This document shows positions 55,674-64,000 of a DNA stretch of 64,000 nucleotides, in pieces. The position numbers and the translations under genes were made by a program. Under the pieces are notes generated by a model. It made no database searches. It was given only the letters and a program-made list of their open reading frames with translations, and had not been told where the DNA came from. The DNA is from Mesocentrotus franciscanus. Taxonomy: Eukaryota > Echinodermata > Echinoidea > Camarodonta > Strongylocentrotidae. How positions within the stretch are numbered: position 1 is the first letter of the stretch; each line of letters begins with the position of its first letter. Where the stretch lies: contig CP137672.1 of assembly GCA_037976565.1 (NCBI GenBank), positions 25,369,140 to 25,433,139 on the forward strand, given 5' to 3'.

Positions 55674-56836
55674 TTGTTCTTTGCACTGTTCTGCAGTACC
55701 TTGTGCAAAAGGTGCCGGATCAATAACAAGCCTTTGATTTGGTGCTAGACACGTGCCAATTGTCATGTAGTTTAAACACAATTCAATGGATGCCTATTGT
55801 TCAGGATTAACCTCAAAGAGGGGAGGAAACTGGCCCCAAACTCTGCCCATTCACTCTATTTTCCTTTGTCCCCCTCTTTCCCGCCCATCCGTCCCACGTT
55901 GTGGTGGTGGTATCTGATGGTCTTATTGATCACTGGTGCCCTCTCTTTGCTCATCTTTTGGCCCCATTCAGACGAGGGGAAATTGATACGAAATTTGTAT
56001 TAAGAAATGTTGTGTAAAGTCTCTTTGTATAGCAAAATGGACATAAACACAGTATTGATATGTTGTATAAAGGAGTCACTTGGAAGAAACTAGTTTTCAT
56101 TAATTCAGCGTAGTACACCATGTGTTTACTGGTGGCTTCATGGGCATTGCTACAAATTAACTGGTGTTGATCAAATCAGCACACACACATGATCAGCTCC
56201 TCCAACTTTAGAAATTAGATATGTATCAAGTTTTTGTTCAAAACAATGCTCAAACCTTCATTTTGCTATACAATATTTCATTATATGATCTTACGACTAG
56301 AAAAAAAGAAATACCGGTACTGAATACGTATTACTGACTTCAGGAACTACATGTATGCCTCATTCAGTTGTTTTAAAGTGTCTTTTGTTTGAAATCTAAT
56401 GTGTCTTCCAAAGAAGTAGGAAATATTATTTAGAATTGAATCAAATTAAATTGAATTTAAAAGTTATAGTCATTCAATTAATTTTGCTTGTCTGAATGGG
56501 GCCTTTGAGGTATTGAAGAAGAGAGCAAATTCCAACACTTTGATTAGAGCTGGTCGCGTGCTGTCCCAGCCATGCACCTGTTTGCTAACACATGCATGAA
56601 TACAATAATTCCACAACCTTTTCTTTGTCTTATTGTGCGTCTATTTTGCGCATTGGCACTACTAGGGATACCTATACAGGCTGGTAAATGGAAATCAATT
56701 GATCCCTTCTTTTCTGAGTGTTTGCATACAATTTGCCATCTTGCGTGTGCTGGACATTGATCTACTCTGCTAGATAGATGAGCTTTGTTTGTTGCATTCC
56801 TCCTCCAGATATATTCCTGTTGTGTAGAAAGTTTTA
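55026..56836. other. Intergenic, no gene seen
   Basis: It contains a (TG)n run at 55640-55671. Open frames at 55179, 55797 and 56544-56891 (minus) have no recognisable motif. Confidence 0.55.
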
Positions 56837-57189
56837 TTAAAGCCCCTCTAGGAGCCCCAAATCCGCCAAAAATTTGATGGCAAAATTTCACTGAAATTGT
56901 ATCGCAATGTGAAAGAGGATGTCATTTAAGACACACTTCTGCAAAGATTTCCCCCTAAAATGTGTTTGAAGACAAATATTGATAAAAGAATACATAATTT
57001 GGGTTTTCTGTTCTATGCAGAAAACAGAAATTTGTTGTATTCTTGTATCAATATATTCTGAATATTTTGAAAATCCTAGCAGAAATGTGTCTTAAATGAC
57101 ATCCTCTTTTAAATTATGATACAGTTTACCGGTAAGTGAATTTTTGCCATCAAATTTGTGGGGCTCCAAACACTTTAGAGGGGCTTTAA
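56837..57189. mobile_element. TIR element, TTAAAGCCCCTCTA ends
   Basis: Left TTAAAGCCCCTCTAGGAGCCCC and right GGGGCTCCAAACACTTTAGA then GGGGCTTTAA are complementary. The arms continue inward (GATGGCAAAATTTCACTGAAAT, AAGAGGATGTCATTTAAGACAC) with mirrored copies. It may belong to the same superfamily as 23656 and 44845. Confidence 0.85.
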
Positions 57190-60145
57190 CAACTAGTATC
57201 AGAGAGCAATATTTTATTCAAGGAAATAACCATCATTTGTCATTTGTATCACTACAGTTTGAATTTTGGAAGTGGGATTGGATGTAATAATCAGTTTTGT
57301 TTTTGTGATGTAACAATATTGATATTGAAATTTTGTTCCAAATGTTAAACTGGACCTTGAAAGTTTATATACCTGTACACAAAACTGCTGGAAATAATTG
57401 AGCTGAATAAAAAGTGAACAAAATATCAGATAATGAATATTTATTACCGGTACACAATAAAGAGATAAGTTTTGAAGCTTTTTCCTCTACCTTAAGTGAA
57501 AAATATACCGGTAGAAGCTTACTGTAACGAATTTAGCTCTGAAAATAATTCTAACAGATCTCCTGTATAAAAACAAATTTATTAAGTAAATATCATCTTT
57601 ATTCTATTACCACTATTTATAAAAAAAACGTATTTAAAATTTTCCATATTGGAACATGACAAACACAGGTCTTAATTCCAATCAAATATATTTTTTATTT
57701 AACTACCCCATTATCCTATCTTCTATTTGTAGGGAATGTGATAGAAATACTCCTACATCCTTTCTGTGTATTAGTGCAGAAAGATGTTTATATAAACACT
57801 TGGCTTCCACCTGCCTACTTCATTTGTATTATTATCTGATCCAGTGGCTGCCCTATAATTCATCCATTGATTAAAATAACACAGCGCTGGTCAACGGTAC
57901 AAGTTCATCTTGTGGTTTCCATTTCGTGGTTGTGTACAATTTTAATAGATTTCTGTCCTTCAGATGGAGGTTTACATTATAGGCTTATCAAGGGAATTAA
58001 TTTTTCATTGCCGCTGCATGAGCAGCAGGGAGTATGGTGTGTGTAAACTTGAATTGGAATTGGGTAGATTAACAACAAATATGCTCTTTTTTATATCATT
58101 AGCTGAGAACCAGATTGGTGTTAAGTATATTCAATATGATATATTAACTCTTTATTTGACACAGATTCAAACACTTGATTGCCACATTATTTGGAGGATA
58201 TTAAACCCAGTAACAGGAGAGTATCTCCTTTTAGTTACATTTTTGCATTATCTCTTGATCCAGAATGCTAGGAATTACACATTATTCATGAGCAGAAAGC
58301 AAGAGCTAAAAATCACAGAGAATTTTTAGACTATTTCCAATGCAGTATGAGTGCAATTTAATCATTAAAGTCTCCACATTGGCAACCCATTTAAATATTT
58401 AAAATCACTATTTTTTGTGTACAAATAGGCAATTTTCCGGTTAAATTTTGTAATCTTCTTTCATATTGGTTTATTTAATAAACATTCTAATTTTTTTTCA
58501 AACTATAAAGGAGTGGAATATAAGATATCTGTTGCCAATTTGAGGAGGAAAAAATGATTAATTTAGAAAGTAAGAAAATTCTGAATGCTATGGGTTGAAA
58601 TGGGCCTACACCATATGTGTGACAAAACTCTACTGTGGAGGTCCCATTTGTTTGGTTGACCAAAACCAGCAAACAATATTATCAATATCAATAAATTTTT
58701 TTAAACCTAAAAAATTTTCTCAGTGACAAATGAACCTTCAGATTACAGTTTTAAAAGTAAGAATGCAAAACGCTCTCTGTTTTTGTGAAAGAAGAATATA
58801 TTTTGTCCTCTACAAAAGCTAGGAAGCAGAAAAACCCAAATAGGAAGTTTATATCTGGGAACGTCCAAGCTATTTGATCCCAATTGTTATGGACCACATC
58901 CGAGGGCTTAGTACAGTACATCTCATGATTGTATTGCAGTTAATAGCCCTATTGGAGCTTTGATCAAACCTAATTTGATATGAGATGACACGTTTGATGT
59001 CATAGTTATGTCCATAACTCCACCAAACTTGCTAATGTATGGGGACACCAATTTGCCAAATATCTTGGACTTGCCCATTTCACAAATGAAACTGTTTAAA
59101 AAGAGTTAACATCCTTGAGAAGACAAGTTTTACGGAAGAACACAAAAACTTATGTTGTTTAGCTACCAGTGCACATATTACAGAGTCTACAGACGTCAGA
59201 GTATTTCATTACTTTTTGCAAGTAGTCCATTTTATGCAAAGATTAATCACATTCCAGTATATAATGGAATTAACAGAATAATTTACAGGGCGTTGATTAA
59301 TATCCGAATAATCCAATGACTATGAGTAAATTTTATACTTGTCATTGTGCTTCACCAAAAGGCGGGAAATACCTAAATTGTATGCATTTTATTTCATTTC
59401 CTGGCCCACTGGCCACCATCCAATTAATGGTTGACTAATTAGAGTCATTGGACTGTGACACGATAGCTCATGATAGAAGCTTACTCGTTGAATAACTGAC
59501 AGCTCGCCTTTAGAATGGCCAGAAGGCTCCAATTTAGATATCTTTTCTGCTTGCATCAAATGCATTACCGGTAAATTACATGCCGAAGATGTAATTGGAA
59601 TTAAATGCAGATTAATCTTCGTCTTAGTAGGTTATTGTGCATAAACCCAAACCATTGTGCATAAACTCTGGAATTAATGAAATTGAGAGGTATTTTTATT
59701 GCATGATATATTGGAATTCATATACTTTCACTCATTGAATACTAACCTTCACATAAGTCAAGCTGGGGTCCTATGGAAAATGTGTGTTATTTGTGGTCTA
59801 TAGGACCATGGTTACACCAAACCAATTTTTATTATGTTAAACGGGTTAATAAAAATAACAATTTGTATATCATGCAATACATATGTACATACATATATTT
59901 TGTGTAACAGATTGCCCAACTAGAGAGCCCAGTTTAAATGAATGATGAATAGATAATAAATAATGATGTTGCATAGAATAATATTATTCATTGTTCTTCA
60001 TTATCAATTCTGTATTAAGTTCTTTAAAAATGGGGATGCGTTTTCTTTCACCTAAATATTAAAAAGAAATTAAAGAAAAAGGTAATCAGATTGTGGCATG
60101 CATGTTTTTTATCTGACGGGCCTGATTATCACATCGTAATTGTGG
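57190..60145. other. Intergenic, no gene seen
   Basis: AT-rich with short open frames. The 121-codon frame at 57964-58329 was checked and shows no family motif, signal or splice context that I trust. Confidence 0.5.
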
Positions 60146-60149
60146 ATTA

Positions 60150-60330
60150 AACTACAGTGAAACCTGTCTATAAAGACCGCTCAAGGAGACGAGAAAAGTG
60201 GTCTTTGTAGGCAGGTGGTCTTTAAGTACAGGTTGCTTTAGTACATGTTTCAATAAGAAAGTATTTTCGAGGGGAACAAAAGAATGTGGTATCTATATAG
60301 ACAGGTAGTCGCTATATTTGACTGTATTAT
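60150..60330 (+). mobile_element. Second copy of the 44508 repeat
   Basis: It opens with CAGTGAAACCTGTCTATAAA and has AAAAGTGGTCTTTGTAGGCA, AGTACATGTTTCAATAAGAA and a TTTGACTGTAT end. Confidence 0.7.
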
Positions 60331-60963
60331 GGATTGCATGTTTCCGTTGAAAGTAGCAGTACCATAAATGTTAGACATTGAAGAGAGTTAATAGATTGAT
60401 GTACAATGTAAGAAAAGGAATGGAGTGATCTCAGTTTCTCATTTCATAGATTGAATACACATATAGGAAATATGAAGATGAGGAAGTGTGATGAAGTTTT
60501 TATTTTATTTTTTGAAAATACAATAGAAAATATGAACATATAACCAAAAGAAAGTAATGATCTCATTTCATGGGTTGATTTTCATTATTATCATCAAATA
60601 TCCCTTACACACCTGTAATTAAAACACAATTTTAGATGCATAGACAATTGGAGAGATGGCTTGTCATTCGGTCATAGCTTCTATGTGAAAGAAATGGAAG
60701 AAACAATGTATCTATAATGTAGTACAGTGCATGAATGATTTATGCCAATTTTCTAATCAATTTCTCATTCTTTTTGCTCCCCTTAGTATACATTATGTCT
60801 TTGCCCTGCACAAACTTTTCAATTTAGATAATTTATCCCATTGAGTGGTAATTAGTCGGTGATATGATATGGTGGAGTTCACAGACCAGTCGACTGTATC
60901 TTGTAGGGATATTAATGAAAATGATATTGTTCCAACGGGGACCCATACCTTGTCATGGTTTCA
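60331..60963. other. Intergenic, no gene seen
   Basis: AT-rich sequence. I see nothing that supports a gene, RNA or repeat. Confidence 0.5.
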
Positions 60964-61545
60964 TTAGGCTTTGTTCAGACATTAAATTATTAATATAATA
61001 CCTAAAAGGATTAAAATTATCAAAATTAATTCTATTCTTTTCACTTAACTGAATGGCAAGGACACTATAAGAAATGAGGACTCCATAAAAAACCCTCAAA
61101 AAGGAACACCAGCATATAAGTCATGTTTACATTTAACTAAGTGACAATGACCCTATAAGGAGTTAGGACTCCTGTAAAAAAATGGAAGGGAACACTAGAA
61201 CACCAAAAAAAGGTAATTTTACATTTAAATAAATGGCAATGACACAATAAGAAATGAGGAATCCTGTAAACATCTGAAAAAGAAATGGCAAAAATAATTT
61301 AAAAAGTAATTTTACATTTAATTGAATGGCAAGGACCCGTAACAAATTAATACTCCTATAACACCCGAAAAATAAACACCCGAAAAAGAAACACCAATAT
61401 GAAAAACCCCGAAGCATACTCACTTATCGTTATGTTACAAGATACAGCTATGTAAAGTACACTACGCTATGCTTATATCACGTTATTGTGCCATGGCAAT
61501 TTTTTGGAGCTGGTTTATCATATAAAGTGTGAACAAAGCTTTAGT
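60964..61545. mobile_element. TIR element enclosing a tandem array
   Basis: The ends AGGCTTTGTTCAGACATTAAA and (reverse) AAAGCTTTGTTCACACTTTA are similar. Inside, at 61045-61400, about four units of roughly 95 bp carry TTTTACATTTAA.T.AATGGC, then AATGACAC.ATAAGAAATGAGG, then CTCCTGTAAA and AAAGAAACACC. Confidence 0.7.
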
Positions 61546-62285
61546 AGCCATTTTTCAGTGGGCTCATTAATTTAGCTCCTATAGCCTTATCAATCTTTTC
61601 TGCTTGAGGAGTGAACGATTCTTGTAATCTAATTCTATATATTGTATTTTTTAATGAGTTTTTTTTTTTCTCTGTATTGTAAGTTGATTATTATCAGTAG
61701 TTTAGGATCGTTTTAAAAGAGAGATTTGGTTGCATGGTTGTGTTTGCTCTTTGCTTTTCATCACCAATTGACTTGTTCCCTAATCTCATGAATGCTTGTC
61801 TGATTATTTTTTTGTTACTTTCTTCTAGTTACTTATTTTTAGTTATAGTAATGAAATCAGTGATCCAACATTTGATATGGGTTTATGTTGTCAAAGAACT
61901 AGAGATAGGACCTGGGTGAGGTTTAGGGTTTGTGTTAGGTAGAGGTTGGTGCAAAAAATGTTGTTTTAGGCACTATGAAATTTATTTGTTAACATTAAAA
62001 TGAGTGTTTATAAAGCATCACTTGTTGTGAAATAGGAATGCTACCCCTGCACCAAACACACGCCTTCTTTCTTTTGTGTGATTAATAACATCAGTCAAAC
62101 AACATTGTGATTAAATACTCACCAGCTGTTGCAGGATTAGAATTCCAAATTGCTTACATAATTACCATTTTGAATGAGGGAGCTATTGTATAAACAAACA
62201 TTGTGTTAAAAACCCAAATCCCCAAATGTACAGTATAGTGAAACATGCTTTACATACTTACAACGTCTATAAATAATGATAATAA
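61546..62285. other. Intergenic, no gene seen
   Basis: No gene supported; a 61-codon frame at 61734 has no motif. Confidence 0.5.
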
Positions 62286-62287
62286 AT

Positions 62288-62545
62288 AATAATAATATGG
62301 ATATATAGCGCCGGTATCCACCAGGTTCTGACGCTCATGGCGCTTTACACATATTACCCTGGTCATAGCCGATCTGCCAAAGTTAACTAGCGCTCAAGCA
62401 TATCAGGTACCCATTTACACCTGGGTGGAGAGTGGCAAATGTAGATTAACGTCTTGCCAAAGGACATTAGTGCCGCGGCGGGACTTGAACCCCATACCTT
62501 GTGATCTGCAGTCGGGTGACTTATCCACTAGACCACAACACCTCC
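62288..62545 (-). mobile_element. tRNA-headed SINE, family 2, reverse
   Basis: The right end holds the head in reverse (GGGTGACTTATCCACTAGACCAC) and the B-box complement GGGACTTGAACCCC. The body has ACCTGGGTGGAGAGTGGCAAAT. The left end is a tail with AATAATAATAATAT. It is the longest copy, including a segment with CGCTCATGGCGCTTTACACA. Confidence 0.85.
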
Positions 62546-63394
62546 ACCTCCACCAATTACTTTGTATGGAGAAACTGAGGGGAAGGCTTTACATGTTTAG
62601 GTAGAATGCTCATGCTAAATGTCGTTCAAATTTGAGGTTGACCTTGATTCTTTCTTTCTTTCACTCCTTATGTTTTTTTTCATCTTCAGAGAGGCCCTGA
62701 ACAAGTTTTTAAAAAAGATTACAAAAAGGGAATTAAACAAAGTTTGATTACAAACAGAATAATGCAAAGATTTTTTAACAACATGAAATAAATATAGAAA
62801 TAAATTTCTGACTGGCATATCATACAGTGTCATACCTACTAAATTCCAATGTATTATTTGAAATATTTCACTTAAAATTAATTAAAAAAGAATTTCTCTC
62901 CAGAGTTTTTCTATAAAATTATGTCCAAACCTGTATTTCCTTATATAACTATTTGTTATGTGATGTACTGCTATATGATGTTATACAAGATCAAATTTAT
63001 TATTTATTGCATAGAGTTGTAGAGTTGTTAAAATTTTCTGTCTGAACTGGGCATGAGGGGAGGGGGGAGTGATAGAAAAACCTTAACTGTATGACTTTTT
63101 TGTACCAGACTTTATGCTCTAACCATTTAACCCCATCCGTAGTGTCTATACTTGCAGTGGTAATCCATGATTTTCACAGGAAATCGTAAACTTTCCCAAA
63201 CAGATCCCTTTCCTAAAGTCTTCAATAATCCAGCTGCCTGTATGCTGCGATGAGTGAGATAAGACATGTATATTTCTAGACTTGATGGCGCAAGATTCGA
63301 TTGCAGGACTGACAATTGCAGAGTCATTGGTAGTTTGATGTCAGGACTTGAAAAATTGTTGTCTCAAATAACCATATTTGAATAATGTTATTAC
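62546..63394. other. Intergenic, no gene seen
   Basis: No gene or clear repeat supported. Confidence 0.5.
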
Positions 63395-63605
63395 AGTCTG
63401 GAATTGTTAAAGATAAAGACCAATTCTGGTCATGCGATTGCATTGTGAAAGAAACGTTGTGGAATCGATCAGAAAAGGTTGATCATCTAGCATATAAGTA
63501 TTGTTGTGTACTGCAAGGTTCTGGAATCATCAAAATGATAAGAAATTTGGCCCAGTCTTGGTAAAGTTACAAGCACTGTACACAGAAAGTATATGGGACT
63601 ACGCG
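63395..63605 (-). mobile_element. Fragment of the 19815 element, reverse
   Basis: It matches the complement of about 20010-20200, sharing ACGTTGTGGAATCGATCAGA, GGTTGATCATCTAGCATATA and GCCCAGTCTTGGTAAAGTTA-like blocks. Confidence 0.75.
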
Positions 63606-64000
63606 ACCACGTGCGTGATATCTATTTGGTCCCAATAGATATAATAATTTACCAAATATATCAATTAGTAGGCGGTTTCCCGACTTTCCCGGCAAAATTT
63701 GTATCATCACGTATTAGTCAAAACATATTCTTTCATATGATTGGTAATGAGAGCTTCCATTTCATTTTTTTGAGAGAGGGACGTTTCCAAAACTAGTCTT
63801 TACCTTTAAAAATGCATGGATGTTTTAGTGTGTTACGTAAATATTGTTTTCATCAGTTGCATTGGTGATATGATGCATGGAATATCAATTAAACTAAAAA
63901 TAATGTGATTGGTTATATGTAAAAACTATGATAGAAAGCAAGATCAGTTAGAATATTTTCTACTGAAAGCCAGAATGCCATTCGCTCCTATATCGTCACA
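63606..64000. other. Window end, no gene seen
   Basis: The open frame at 63593-63796 overlaps the repeat boundary and has no motif. Confidence 0.5.

Noticed and set aside
57964..58329. 121-codon open frame
   Set aside because: No recognisable domain, irregular composition, and no splice or promoter context. It could be chance in AT-rich DNA.

Overview
The window looks like nuclear DNA of a marine invertebrate, most likely an echinoderm such as a sea urchin. The evidence is AT-rich DNA, short exons with GT-AG introns, many tRNA-headed SINEs, many palindromic MITE-like elements, long (GA)n tracts, and a foldback element with 15-bp tandem repeats in its arms that resembles the TU elements described from sea urchins. 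The species call is inference. Nothing bacterial or viral was seen.

Layout. Positions 1-8900 hold no gene I can support, only SINE and MITE copies, G-rich repeat debris, a five-times repeated motif and a roughly 550-bp TTC tract. Positions 8905-50205 are a head-to-tail tandem duplication of one gene, a 12-transmembrane major facilitator transporter closest to synaptic vesicle 2-related protein (SVOP). Copy A (8937-30488) and copy B (32616-47335) each have 14 coding exons with identical splice phases and predict proteins of about 508 and 497 residues. Homology runs through the introns and 3' flanks. It ends at about 32435 and 50205 in the same short sequence, and it begins at about 8905 and 32582, so only about 145 bp of unmatched DNA separates the two units. 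That spacer carries a full CRE/ATF-type site and is the best candidate promoter for copy B.

Positions 51613-52029 encode, in a single exon, a 138-residue glyoxalase/VOC-fold protein that matches GLOD5. Positions 52200-64000 hold no gene I can support. They contain microsatellites, MITEs, SINEs and a repeat array inside an inverted-repeat element.

Comparing copies A and B dates many insertions. Two SINEs and one MITE are shared and therefore predate the duplication. Several other elements have a matching unoccupied site in the sister copy and therefore came later. The points most worth a second look are: the TU-like foldback present only in copy A; a microsatellite at the exon 9 donor that shifts the reading frame in copy B; different palindromes at one shared insertion site; a 15-unit minisatellite of acceptor-like sequences just before exon 13 of copy A; and decayed extra copies of the last exon.

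Exon borders were read by eye from splice consensus, phase continuity and comparison of the two copies. No alignment or search was run.
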